From Erysipelotrichaceae bacterium (lineage in GTDB: Bacteria > Bacillota_I > Bacilli_A > Erysipelotrichales > Erysipelotrichaceae), in contig JAFULN010000006.1 of assembly GCA_017473335.1 (NCBI GenBank), positions 1 through 32,648 on the forward strand: a stretch of DNA of 32,648 nt, in the 5' to 3' direction. Both the position numbers and the translations under genes were made by a program. Below, one piece after another: positions 1 through 8,999 of the stretch; the stretch's first letter is position 1, and every line of letters begins with the position of its first letter. Below the pieces are notes generated by a model. That model made no database searches and was not told the origin of the DNA. It saw only the letters and a list, made by a program, of their open reading frames with translations.

Positions 1-355
1 TGCATTCTGCTCCTGAAGGCAGAAATAAACCATAAAGACAGTCTTTGACAGATACTTTCTCATTAAGACTATATCCGGCTAATGATGCATTGGCTTCATA
101 AAGTCCCTGAAAGACTTCTTTATCTAAAACAAGTGTTTCATAAATATCATCCAGATGTTCTAAAACGACAATCAAGGTCATGATTTTAGTCATAGATGCT
201 GGATAAATTAGTTTATCTGAACCTTTATCAATGAGTACTTGTTGATTGTCAGCATCTATCATATAGACATAATCACTTTCTAGTTCTATCTCTTGTGCAC
301 AGATGGGCATAAGAAAGAAAAGAAAACTAAGAAAAATAGCTGTTATCTTGTTCAT
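1..355 (-). CDS. D-alanyl-D-alanine carboxypeptidase (DacA-like, S11), N-terminal part only
   Basis: Reading the minus strand from the ATG at 355 gives a signal peptide (MNKITAIFLSFLFFLMPICA) and then a serine-hydrolase domain. It contains PASMTKIMT, which holds the SxxK catalytic serine and lysine of penicillin-binding-protein type carboxypeptidases, and later YGLFLPSGAE, typical of the DacA/DacF family just before the SxN motif. These enzymes trim the terminal D-Ala from peptidoglycan stem peptides outside the cell. The gene runs off the left edge after about 118 codons, so the SxN and KTG motifs are not visible. An in-frame ATG at 373 is an alternative start, but the 355 ATG has a GGTGA just upstream. 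Family assignment is confident; the exact paralogue is not. Confidence 0.85.
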   Translation of the reverse strand, partial: MNKITAIFLSFLFFLMPICAQEIELESDYVYMIDADNQQVLIDKGSDKLIYPASMTKIMTLIVVLEHLDDIYETLVLDKEVFQGLYEANASLAGYSLNEKVSVKDCLYGLFLPSGAEC

Positions 356-380
356 GGGAATCACCGTTTTCATTTTAGCA

Positions 381-405
381 CAAAAAAAGACTAAACCTAG
401 TCTTT
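381..405 (-). terminator. Intrinsic terminator of the XRE gene
   Basis: A perfect 8-bp stem (AAAGACTA 386-393 with TAGTCTTT 398-405, loop AACC) overlaps the stop codon of the minus-strand regulator. On that strand it is followed by a run of T (385-382). Confidence 0.75.
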
Positions 406-732
406 CTTGGATTTCTGATAATTGATGAATGCTTTTAAACTGTTTTTATCTTCTTGAGGCCATTTGTCATAGTCTAACAATAAATCCATGATTTCCATAG
501 CACCATTTTCCATGATGATATCGTAAGATGATTTAGAGTCATCAAAGAAGTAGATTGGTGGAACATCCAGTTTTTCACACAGTAATTGAATGTTTTCGTA
601 ACAAGGATTCTTACGTTCCTGTTCGACGGCATAGATAAATGAAGCACTAAATCCAGTCATTGCAGCGACTTCTTTGACAGTAAGATTTTTAGCCTTTCTT
701 AGTTTTCTGAGTTTTGATCCAATTTTCTGCAT
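397..732 (-). CDS. XRE-family HTH transcriptional regulator
   Basis: This small DNA-binding protein has an N-terminal Cro/C1-type helix-turn-helix at about residues 4-60 (KLRKLRKAKNLTVKEVAAMT, then FSASFIYAVEQERKNP). The C-terminal tail of about 50 residues is acidic and helical. I place the start at the ATG at 732 (111 aa), which has GGTG about seven bases upstream; a GTG at 741 would add three residues. It stands alone between the carboxypeptidase and the divergent M28 peptidase. It could regulate either neighbour or itself, but no operator is obvious. Target unknown. Confidence 0.85.
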   Translation of the reverse strand: MQKIGSKLRKLRKAKNLTVKEVAAMTGFSASFIYAVEQERKNPCYENIQLLCEKLDVPPIYFFDDSKSSYDIIMENGAMEIMDLLLDYDKWPQEDKNSLKAFINYQKSKKD

Positions 733-923
733 GATACACACCGTTTATTCTTTCTGTATAAGATTAATATAATGTTTTTGACTAAAAGTAGAAATATCAG
801 TCATCCAAAGGGATAAATAAAGATATGTAATATATACTATAGGTATAATTTTGTTTTGAAAATGAAAGGTTTTGTTTGTATTTTGATGTGATATACTTAT
901 TGTGTAAGTGGAGGGACGGAAAT

Positions 924-2171
924 ATGAGTATTGAAAAAAGCTGGAAATTATTGAATGAAATGTCATTTGAACGACAGGGTGGAACACAGCAAGAACTGGA
1001 AGCATGTCTTTTGATTCAAGACTATTTGAAAGATTTAGGTCTTGAAAGTCAGATTGAAGAATTTGAAGTTGAAATGAATACTGTAGAAAAAGCTGAACTC
1101 AGAGTATTAAAGCCTTATATGAAGACTTATGAATGTACAGGATATAAAGGATGCATCAGTACACCTGATGAAGGCATTGTAAAGAAGTTCTGTTATTTTG
1201 AACAAGACCATCCAGTGATGCTAAAACGAGCGCAGGATGCAATTGTGATGGTCAATGGATATGTAGGTTTAAAAGGATTTAAAACATTGGTAAAAGGAAA
1301 TCCTGCAGGTTTTATTTCATTTAGTGGAAATATTGATGAATCACGTGAACAGACTGATTTGGATGTTCGTGAATTTAGAACACAGCTTCATGAAGTGAAA
1401 GAACTGCCTGGAGTTCATGTGAAAGTTCATGATGCCATGGAAATGGTAGAATTAGGTGCTGAAGAAGTACAATTGACAGTCAAAGGTACAAAGCAAACAG
1501 GGGTATCAAGAAATTTGGTGTGCGAGATTGCAGGCAAGAGTGATGAAATTGTTGTATGTACTGCACATTATGATTCTGTACCATTTTCAAAAGGAGCATA
1601 TGATAATGCAACAGGTTCTGTATGCTTGTATGAAATGGCGGAATATTTTGCGAAGCATAAGCCAGAACGTACAATTCGTTTAGTTTGGTGCGGAAGTGAA
1701 GAACGTGGCTTGTTAGGGTCAAAGGCATATGTAAAAGCACATGAAGATGAACTTGATAAAACTGTACTGTGTGTCAATATTGATATGATTGGATCAACTA
1801 TGGGTAAGCGTATTGCAGTATGTACAAGTGAAATGGACTTTGTACACTATATTGATTATGATGCGAAGCTGAAAGGTTTCCCAATTGCAGTATCACAGGG
1901 AGTTTATTCCAGTGATTCCACACCATTTGCGGATAAAAATGTACCTGCAGTAAGTTTTGCGCGTATTACTGCACAGGGAACTGGTGTGATTCATAATCGT
2001 CATGATGTCATGGAACATCTTTCTAAACGAATGTTAAAAGAAGATATGGATTATATTGTAAAGTTTACTGAGCAGCTGGCCAATGGAGTTATTTGCCCTG
2101 TGAAAAAGGAAATGCCTGAAAATATGAGAAAAGAACTCAATGATTATCTTGGAATTTCAGAAAAGAAATAA
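924..2171 (+). CDS. M28-family zinc metallopeptidase (aminopeptidase-like)
   Basis: This 415-aa cytoplasmic peptidase has no signal peptide. The di-zinc ligands of clan MH/M28 can be followed in order: H215 and D217 in AHYDSVPFS, D227 in AYDNATG, the glutamate pair E259-E260 in GSEERGLLGS, D287 in NIDMIGS, and H357 in VIHNRHD. Family members remove N-terminal residues from peptides or dipeptides; the substrate here is unknown. The region between about residues 60 and 200 is probably a lid or PA-like insert. The reading frame extends to a TTG at 876, but the ATG at 924 has GGAGGG (910-915) eight bases upstream and is the likely start. A TATACT at 892-897 could be its -10. It is transcribed alone, with enolase having its own promoter. 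Confidence 0.88.
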   Translation: MSIEKSWKLLNEMSFERQGGTQQELEACLLIQDYLKDLGLESQIEEFEVEMNTVEKAELRVLKPYMKTYECTGYKGCISTPDEGIVKKFCYFEQDHPVMLKRAQDAIVMVNGYVGLKGFKTLVKGNPAGFISFSGNIDESREQTDLDVREFRTQLHEVKELPGVHVKVHDAMEMVELGAEEVQLTVKGTKQTGVSRNLVCEIAGKSDEIVVCTAHYDSVPFSKGAYDNATGSVCLYEMAEYFAKHKPERTIRLVWCGSEERGLLGSKAYVKAHEDELDKTVLCVNIDMIGSTMGKRIAVCTSEMDFVHYIDYDAKLKGFPIAVSQGVYSSDSTPFADKNVPAVSFARITAQGTGVIHNRHDVMEHLSKRMLKEDMDYIVKFTEQLANGVICPVKKEMPENMRKELNDYLGISEKK

Positions 2172-2212
2172 AGTCTTTTCTTGTGAAAAAGAGGACAAAA
2201 AGATTTTTTGAC

Positions 2213-3573
<1,361 letters not shown>

Positions 3574-3593
3574 TAGACTCAAGGTTATTGCCT

Positions 3594-3625
3594 AAAGGAA
3601 TCTCTGTAAAGGGATTCCTTTTTCT
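3594..3625 (+). terminator. Intrinsic terminator of eno
   Basis: The stem AAAGGAATC (3594-3602) pairs with GATTCCTTT (3613-3621), followed by T-rich TTTCTTATTT. It separates enolase from the structured RNA locus. Confidence 0.85.
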
Positions 3626-3704
3626 TATTTCAATATAAAAGATAAAAATGTAAGCGTTTTAAGTAAAAAATATGAAAAAATTTGTAAAAAATGTAAAAAA
3701 GTTG

Positions 3705-3733
3705 TTGACAAGGGTATTTTAGGATGTTAATAT
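3705..3733 (+). promoter_or_regulatory. Strong sigma-A promoter of the 2-kb RNA
   Basis: A perfect TTGACA -35 (3705-3710), 17-bp spacer and TAATAT -10 (3728-3733) are preceded by TG one base upstream, giving an extended -10. Predicted transcription start is about 3740, directly at the first stem of the RNA. An A/T-rich tract (3661-3700) upstream could act as an UP element. It is the best promoter in the window and is not followed by any credible reading frame. Confidence 0.85.
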
Positions 3734-3871
3734 AAGCGAGCTGCTTGGGAGTACCCAAGAAAAACAGCTAGGAAGCTTCTCGCAAGAGAAGAAATCCTAA
3801 AGCTGAGTAACCTGATCCTAAGGCGTAAGCTAAGGAGAATCAACTAAAATCCGAAAGGAAAATGTTGAGAT

Positions 3872-5659
3872 GCTGAAGTAGCTACTGTGAAGCGAAACAG
3901 TGATCGGAGAAAGGAATCGCAGGAAGCTGAGTACCAGAATCTGAAGGAAGACACGGAAACAGGTCGGACGGAAGAGGAAGTAAGCACCGATGAAAACCGC
4001 TGCCAGCAGACATCGGGAAGAAGGGAAAAGAAAGGCAGAAAGCTGAGTAGTCAGATGCGGAAAGAAACAGACGAAAGAAAGTGGAAAGTTCGCAGAAAAG
4101 CCCGATAAAGGAACGGACGCAAGAAAGTGGAAAAAGGGAAGCACCGGTGAAACAGCTGTGGGAGCGAAACCGGGAAGGACGAAAGGAAACAAACAGAAAG
4201 CCAAGTATCAGAAACCAGAAAAGAAGAATGGGAAACCAGTCAGAGGATAAGGTAGAAAACATCAAATCCGAAAGGAAAAGATGAAACATTGGAAAAGTCA
4301 CTGTGAGACAAAACCAAAAAGAAGAGAACGGAAGAAACAGAAATCTGAGTAGTGAATTGCTAAAACGGAAGTGGACGAAAGAAAGCGAAAGTCATGCAAT
4401 CGTCCTGAAGGAGAAATTCGAAAGGAATCACCTGTCAAACAGCTGTGGGAGTGAAACAGGGTAGAACGAAAGGAAACAAACAGAAATCTGAGTACGAGAA
4501 CCTGTAAGAGCGACATGAGAGATCAGGTCGAAGATGAAGGGGAAAACGTCAAGGTGAGAACTAAGACGTGCATCGGTAAAACCACTGTGAGGCAAAACCG
4601 ATAAGAACGGAAAAGAAAACACAGAAATCTGAGTAGCTTGAGGCGAACAGGACACAGACGAAAGAAAGTGAACTGAAAGCGGAAAGTCCCGAAAGTGAAA
4701 ACATAAGGGAATCATCTGAGAAACAGCTGTGGGAGTGAATCAGAGTAGAGCGAAAGGAAACAAACAGGAAGCCAAGTACGAGAACTTGAAAAAAAGGCAT
4801 GAGAAATCAGGCTGGAAAGACAAGGGAAAGTGATGAGGTGAAAGCCAAATCGCACACCAGAGGAATCACTGTGAGATGAAACTGGAAAGAAAAGGAACGG
4901 AAGAAACAGAGGCCAAGTAGTGAGATGCTAAAGCTAAAGTGGACGAAAGGAAACGAAAGCAATGCATTGGTCCCAGAGAAGAAAATCAAAAGGGAATCAC
5001 CTGAGGAACAGCTGCGGGAGTGAATCAGGGTAGAATGAAAGGAAACCATCAGTAGAGCCAAGTAAGAGAACCGTGAAGGAATGCATGAGAGATCAGGCAG
5101 AGGGTAACGGGGAAATCCTGGAAGCGAGAGTGGAAAGGATGCATCGTGAAAGCCGCTGTGAGGCAGAAACGAGAAGAACAGAAAGGAAGAAACAGAAAGC
5201 TGAGTAGCCGGAAGTGAAACGAAAGCGGACGAAAGAAAGCTGAAGGGAAATGGAAAGTGTGGAAAGAGAAATCTGGAAGCAAGCACCTGAGGAACAGCTG
5301 TGGGAGCGAATCAGGGAGGGGCAAAAAGAAACGAACAGTAAGTGTGAGTACCAGAACCGTGAAGGGATGCATGAGAAATCAGGCATGAGGTAACGGGGAA
5401 GACGTTTGAATCGAAAGAAGAGAGCGAGCACTGAAGAAGCCACTGTGAGGCGGAGACAGGAAGATGTGGGAAAATCAGAAACAGAGGCTGAGTAGTCAGA
5501 ATCCAAAACTGAAGCTAACGAAAGAAAGCGAAAAACAGCGGAGGAAAGAAAGTTGAAGGCAAACGATGCAAATCGTAAGCTGGATGGCCTAGAAAAGTCA
5601 AAAGCGTAAGCAGACGACAAAGGTGAGTCGGAGGAAGCAGCTGTAGGGATTGAATCCGG
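3872..5659 (+). repeat. Tandem ~143-nt RNA repeat domains, paired into ~285-nt units
   Basis: The conserved box (CTGAGTA, CCAAGTA or GTGAGTA) recurs with 8-mers starting at 3802, 3925, 4042, 4200, 4344, 4487, 4628, 4771, 4912, 5057, 5199, 5343 and 5487, with a degenerate GTGAGTC near 5622. From 4200 on, spacing is 141-145 nt up to the last clean box. Two hairpin types alternate. One is YC-ACTGTGA-GR (for example 4297-4309, 4865-4877). The other is GCT-GTGGG-AGY, whose CAGCTG starts recur at 4153, 4440, 4724, 5009, 5295 and 5638. The array therefore has a higher-order period near 285 nt. Units are diverged, not identical, so this is an old duplication kept by selection on structure. Confidence 0.85.
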
Positions 5660-5688
5660 CGGAAGACGAAAGGAAATTGCAGATAAAT

Positions 5689-5718
5689 GATAGCCTTGGC
5701 TGAAAAGCTGAGGCTTTT
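5689..5718 (+). terminator. Intrinsic terminator of the 2-kb RNA
   Basis: AGCCTTGGCT pairs with AGCTGAGGCT across a GAAA tetraloop (10 bp with two G-U pairs), followed by TTTTTTG. It is the only strong terminator between 3740 and the ferredoxin promoter. Confidence 0.88.
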
Positions 5719-5850
5719 TTGTGTTATGGGGCATATTTTGATGTGGGAAAACGATTTGTAATTTACGTTAATGATTACCAAAAATAAAAAATTTCATCGA
5801 CAATACTATTTTTTAGGCGTTAATTATTTTTGAAATAAGACCAAGTGCAT

Positions 5851-5879
5851 TGAAATAGTTCTGAAAAATCGGTATAATA
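5851..5879 (+). promoter_or_regulatory. Ferredoxin promoter
   Basis: TTGAAA (5851-5856), a 17-bp spacer and TATAAT (5874-5879) lie 25 bases before the ferredoxin start. Confidence 0.8.
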
Positions 5880-5903
5880 TGACTATAGATGGAGGAATAG
5901 AAC

Positions 5904-6071
5904 ATGCCAGTTACTATTAACAAAGACCTTTGCATCGCTTGTGGTGCTTGCGTTGCAGGATGCCCTGTTGAAGCTTTAACTCTGGAAGATACAGCAGTTT
6001 GCAATCCAGATGTTTGCATCGATTGTGGTGCTTGCGTTGCTACTTGCCCAGTAGAAGCAATTTCTCAGTAA
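5904..6071 (+). CDS. 2[4Fe-4S] clostridial-type ferredoxin
   Basis: This 55-aa electron carrier has two CxxCxxCxxxCP motifs (C10, C13, C16, C20 and C38, C41, C44, C48) and an extra C33. The two halves, CIACGACVAGCPVEAL and CIDCGACVATCPVEAI, show the ancient internal duplication typical of 8-iron ferredoxins. It would carry low-potential electrons for pyruvate:ferredoxin oxidoreductase, hydrogenase and the bifurcating lactate dehydrogenase encoded further along. GGAGGA (5891-5896) precedes the ATG. It is monocistronic, with its own promoter and terminator, and its codon use is that of a highly expressed gene. Confidence 0.96.
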   Translation: MPVTINKDLCIACGACVAGCPVEALTLEDTAVCNPDVCIDCGACVATCPVEAISQ

Positions 6072-6103
6072 AAACAGGCTCGAAAGAGCTTGTTTTTATT
6101 TTT
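6071..6103 (+). terminator. Intrinsic terminator of the ferredoxin gene
   Basis: AAAACAGGCTC (6071-6081) pairs with GAGCTTGTTTT (6086-6096) around a GAAA loop, with one G-U pair, then a T-rich tail. The stem begins on the last base of the stop codon. Confidence 0.88.
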
Positions 6104-6110
6104 TGATTAC

Positions 6111-6139
6111 AAGACAAATAGATAAGAATTGGGTATAAT
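6111..6139 (+). promoter_or_regulatory. Promoter of the FemAB-like gene
   Basis: A perfect TATAAT (6134-6139) lies 17 bp after a weak AAGACA (6111-6116). Confidence 0.6.
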
Positions 6140-6164
6140 GGATATGTTATGAAGGAGACAGAAG

Positions 6165-7397
6165 ATGAATATTGAATTTGTGGAACATTTGAGTGAATGT
6201 GAATTGAATGAGTTTGTCATGCATTCACCTTATAAAAGTATTTATCAGATGTCCTGTTGGGCACAGGTAAAAAAGACCTGGGAACATGCTTATGTAGGTT
6301 TAAGAATTGATGATAAACTGCAGGCAGCAGGGATGATATTATTTAGAAACTTAGGTGCTGGACTGAAAATGGCATATATGACTCGAGGTCCAATTCTTGA
6401 CTATAGTGATGATAAAGTGCTAAAAATTTTTTTTAGTGAAGTAAAGAAATATTGCAGAAAAAGAAAAGCAATAGTATTAAAGTTTGATCCAAATATTAAA
6501 ATTGCAACATGTGAACTGAATGAAAAACAGAAAGCGCAGGAAGCAAGAAATGATGAATTAGTGAATCGTTTAGAAAACTGTGGAGCACAATTTCTGGGAT
6601 ATCATTTAGAGCTTTCAAAGGCAATTCAGCCTAGATTTCAGATGAATTTTCCATTAGAAGAGAACTTTGAAAACAGATTTTCTTCAAAACAGAAAAAGAA
6701 AATCAAGGAAGCTGTTCAGAAAGGTGTTGTTGTCATAGAAGGCGGACTTGAATGTCTGAATGATTTTATTCAGGTGATTCATTGTACTGAACGTAGAAAA
6801 GGGATTGCGCTTAGAAATGAAGAATATTTTGCAGATATGCTGAAAGCTTATGATGGGCATAGTACTTTTTTAGTGGCAAAGATTGATTATCAGAAAGCTC
6901 TTCAGAATTGTCAGAATGAACTTGATCTGATAGATAAGCAGATGTGTGAGCTTCCTTTTGCAGCAAATAAAAAAAGAAATGAACTAGAACGCAAAATAGA
7001 GAAAATAAATAAAGAGATTGCTATGCTTGAGAAAGATCAGAAAGAGCTGGGTTCTTTAGCGAGTGCTTTGCTTCTGGTCGACGATGGGACGACAGCAGAG
7101 CTTCTGTATTCGGGATTAGATGAAAGATATAGAAGATATCTGCCTGCTTATATTTTGCGCTATGAAGGCATGAAGTGGGCTTATAGAAAGGGATGCAAGT
7201 ATTTTAATTTCGGTGGAGTACAGGGTACATTTGATGATGGATTGTTTGAGTTTAAGTCTTCATTTAATCCATGCATTGATGTTTATTTAGGTGAATTTGA
7301 TTTGCCATGCATTGATTTTATCTATCCTTTGTGGGCACATGGACTTCCATTGGCAAAAAAAGCAATTCGTTCTTTACGATATATTAAAATAGATTGA
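6165..7397 (+). CDS. FemAB/MurM-family peptidoglycan bridge aminoacyltransferase
   Basis: The 410-aa protein matches the FemABX family, which uses aminoacyl-tRNA to add bridge amino acids to lipid II at the cytoplasmic membrane. Evidence includes the N-terminal QMSCWAQVKKTWEH, the strand AYMTRGPILDY, the FSSKQKKKIKEAVQKGV region of the second GNAT-like subdomain, an internal helical coiled-coil arm at about residues 240-300 (KKRNELERKIEKINKEIAML), and the C-terminal YFNFGGVQGTFDDGLFEFKSSF, strongly conserved in the family. The coiled coil is the tRNA-synthetase-like arm seen in FemA. AAGGAGA sits just before the ATG. The amino acid added cannot be read from sequence. A single gene with its own promoter. 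Confidence 0.9.
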   Translation: MNIEFVEHLSECELNEFVMHSPYKSIYQMSCWAQVKKTWEHAYVGLRIDDKLQAAGMILFRNLGAGLKMAYMTRGPILDYSDDKVLKIFFSEVKKYCRKRKAIVLKFDPNIKIATCELNEKQKAQEARNDELVNRLENCGAQFLGYHLELSKAIQPRFQMNFPLEENFENRFSSKQKKKIKEAVQKGVVVIEGGLECLNDFIQVIHCTERRKGIALRNEEYFADMLKAYDGHSTFLVAKIDYQKALQNCQNELDLIDKQMCELPFAANKKRNELERKIEKINKEIAMLEKDQKELGSLASALLLVDDGTTAELLYSGLDERYRRYLPAYILRYEGMKWAYRKGCKYFNFGGVQGTFDDGLFEFKSSFNPCIDVYLGEFDLPCIDFIYPLWAHGLPLAKKAIRSLRYIKID

Positions 7398-7420
7398 CAT
7401 GTAAAATGGATTGTCAATCT
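7391..7420 (+). terminator. Inverted repeat overlapping the FemAB-like stop codon
   Basis: AGATTGACA (7391-7399) is the exact inverse of TGTCAATCT (7412-7420). There is no clean T-run after it, so it may be a weak terminator or an mRNA-stabilising hairpin. Confidence 0.4.
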
Positions 7421-7427
7421 AACTATC

Positions 7428-7456
7428 TTGATTTTAAGAATAAAGTTTGTTATATT
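7428..7456 (+). promoter_or_regulatory. Promoter of the small membrane protein gene
   Basis: TTGATT (7428-7433) and TATATT (7451-7456) are separated by 17 bp, 24 bases before the ATG at 7480. Confidence 0.6.
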
Positions 7457-7479
7457 TCATAACCAGGGGGGCATAAATC

Positions 7480-7719
7480 ATGGAAATGTTAAAAAAGTAC
7501 TTTCCTTTCTCATTTACTGAGAAGAAGGATATTGCTGCAGTTATTGTAAATGTTCTTCTGCATATTGTTGCAGGATGGGTAATTGGAATTGTTTTAGGAA
7601 TTGCAGGTATCCTTCCAGTGATTGGATGGGTAACAGGATTAGCAGGAGCACTGGTTGAAGTTTACCTGTTTGCAGGTATGGTTCTTTCAGTTCTGGACTA
7701 TTTAAAATTACTGAAATAA
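7480..7719 (+). CDS. Small glycine-rich membrane protein, function unknown
   Basis: This 79-aa protein has a short basic N-terminus (MEMLKKYFPFSFTEKKD) and two hydrophobic segments at about residues 19-42 and 46-72, the first rich in glycine and valine (WVIGIVLGIAGILPVIGWV). It would sit in the membrane as a hairpin. An unusually strong AGGGGGG (7465-7471) precedes the ATG, so it is probably well translated. It has its own promoter and a strong terminator, so it is monocistronic. I do not recognise a named family; small proteins of this shape recur in Bacillota as uncharacterised membrane proteins. Confidence 0.8.
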   Translation: MEMLKKYFPFSFTEKKDIAAVIVNVLLHIVAGWVIGIVLGIAGILPVIGWVTGLAGALVEVYLFAGMVLSVLDYLKLLK

Positions 7720-7725
7720 CAAAGT

Positions 7726-7755
7726 AGCGCTGAGATTTCTCTCAGCGCTTTTTCT
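7726..7755 (+). terminator. Strong intrinsic terminator, possibly bidirectional
   Basis: AGCGCTGAGA (7726-7735) pairs perfectly with TCTCAGCGCT (7740-7749), followed by TTTTCTT. It ends the small membrane gene and, less perfectly, the convergent glycerate kinase gene. Confidence 0.9.
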
Positions 7756-8987
7756 TATCGTTTAATCAGCATTACAGCCACATCATTGACGTTAGTACCC
7801 GTTGCACCAGTAATGATAAGACCATTTGCTTTTTCTAATGCATGGTAAGCATCATTGTTTGTTAAAACCTGATAGATATCAATGCCTTGTTCTTTCAAAA
7901 CGGCTTTTGTGTTCTGATCTACATATCCTCCAGCAGCATCTGTTGGTCCATCTGTACCATCAGATCCAATAGAGAAGACTGCAGTATCTTTGCATTCTGC
8001 AATACCTTCAGCAGCTGCAAGGGCAAGTTCCTGATTTCTTCCACCTTTTCCTTTACCCGTCAGATGAACAACAGTTTCACCACCTGCAATAAACGCTAGT
8101 GACTTTTCAGTGTTTTGATAGCTCTTGGCAATTGCTGCAAGGAATGATCCAGCTTCCTTTGCCAGACAAGTCAATTGATCTGTGAGGAATACAGGTTCAT
8201 AACCGAGTTCTTTTGCAGCATTTGCAGCAGCATTGCACAGATTGCGTACACTTCCTGTAATAATTGTTTCTACATTGTCCAGTACTTTTGGAGTTTCCTC
8301 ATGAAGTAGTGCCAGTGCATCTTCACTGAGCTTCAAATTGTACTTCTTTACGATTTCCAGAGCTTTTTCACTTGTTGATGAATCAGGATAAGCTGGACCT
8401 GAAGCAATCATATCCAAAGGATCTCCTAAAATATCGCTTAATACAATGCTGAAGACATGGGCAGGAGCACAAATCTTTGCGAATTTTCCACCTTTTACTG
8501 CAGAAATACGTTTACGAATTGTATTGATTTCTGTAATGTCTGCACCGCATGCTAAAAACTGCTTAGTAATGTCTGTCAGCTCTTCTGGAGTCACTAATGG
8601 TTTTTCAAACAGTGCACTTCCACCTCCTGACAACAAAAACAGAACAGTATCATCACTTGTTAAATCACTGACTAAATCTAAAGCAGCCTGTGTACCAATG
8701 AATGAATTTTCATCTGGTACTGGATGACCTGCTTCATAACATGCCATCTTATCAATAGGACCTTTGACATGATCATATTTCGTTACGACAACCCCTGCAT
8801 CAATACGATCATTTAAAATATCTGATGCAGCCTTTGCCATCTGCCATGCGGCTTTACCTGCAGCAACAACAACCAGTTTACCAGATGAGAAGGAAGCCTG
8901 TTTTAATGCCTGTGCAACAGCTTCATCAGGAAGTACACGATGGATCGATTCTTTAATAATGACATCTGCGTCATTTCTTAATGTCAT
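7755..8987 (-). CDS. Glycerate 2-kinase, MOFRL/DUF4147 family
   Basis: This 410-aa kinase phosphorylates D-glycerate to 2-phosphoglycerate, the substrate of enolase, and so feeds glycolysis. The type-2 family is identified by the N-terminal VVAAGKAAWQMAKA, the nucleotide-binding LFLLSGGGSALFE, the middle INTIRKRISAVKGGK and LSDILGDPLDMIASGPAYPD, and the C-terminal MOFRL domain with GGETVVHLTGKGKGGRNQEL and SIGSDGTDGPTDAAGG. AGGTGA precedes the ATG at 8987. The gene lies ten bases behind a decayed permease gene and shares its promoter region, so it was the second gene of a glycerate or sugar-acid uptake operon. The kinase itself is intact. Confidence 0.92.
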   Translation of the reverse strand: MTLRNDADVIIKESIHRVLPDEAVAQALKQASFSSGKLVVVAAGKAAWQMAKAASDILNDRIDAGVVVTKYDHVKGPIDKMACYEAGHPVPDENSFIGTQAALDLVSDLTSDDTVLFLLSGGGSALFEKPLVTPEELTDITKQFLACGADITEINTIRKRISAVKGGKFAKICAPAHVFSIVLSDILGDPLDMIASGPAYPDSSTSEKALEIVKKYNLKLSEDALALLHEETPKVLDNVETIITGSVRNLCNAAANAAKELGYEPVFLTDQLTCLAKEAGSFLAAIAKSYQNTEKSLAFIAGGETVVHLTGKGKGGRNQELALAAAEGIAECKDTAVFSIGSDGTDGPTDAAGGYVDQNTKAVLKEQGIDIYQVLTNNDAYHALEKANGLIITGATGTNVNDVAVMLIKR

Positions 8988-8999
8988 AAAATCACCTGC

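Larger units (their letters stand above)
3740..5718 (+). ncRNA. Large repetitive structured noncoding RNA, family not recognised
   Basis: About 1,980 nt lie between a near-consensus promoter and an intrinsic terminator with no plausible gene on the plus strand. The sequence is about three-quarters purine in lines I counted. The 5' domain has an AGCTG/CAGCT stem (3739-3743/3765-3769) enclosing CTTGGG-AGTA-CCCAAG, a GCAA-capped hairpin CTTCTC/GAGAAG (3776-3791) and a GAAA-capped TCCGAAAGGA hairpin (3850-3859). About 13 repeats of ~143 nt follow, each with a variable stem around a small hairpin, an A-rich linker and a CTGAGTA or CCAAGTA box. Stems covary between repeats. This is direct evidence of structured RNA; function is unknown. 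Its size and ornate architecture recall OLE, GOLLD and ROOL as a class, but I recognise no shared sequence. Confidence 0.85.

Noticed and set aside
3802..5494. CRISPR array
   Set aside because: Repeats are ~143 nt, diverged, and conserved through most of their length. There are no unique ~30-nt spacers and no cas genes.
3740..5718. Ribosomal RNA, tRNA cluster or group II intron
   Set aside because: No rRNA or tRNA motifs are visible, and no reverse transcriptase or intron domain V-like hairpin. The repeat architecture does not fit.
3830..5781. Several long minus-strand reading frames (up to 213 codons) and short plus-strand frames in the repeat region
   Set aside because: The plus strand is poor in T, so TTA, CTA and TCA (minus-strand stops) are rare by composition. 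The predicted peptides are low-complexity S/F/L-rich with no ribosome sites, and the conserved pattern is base pairing rather than codons.
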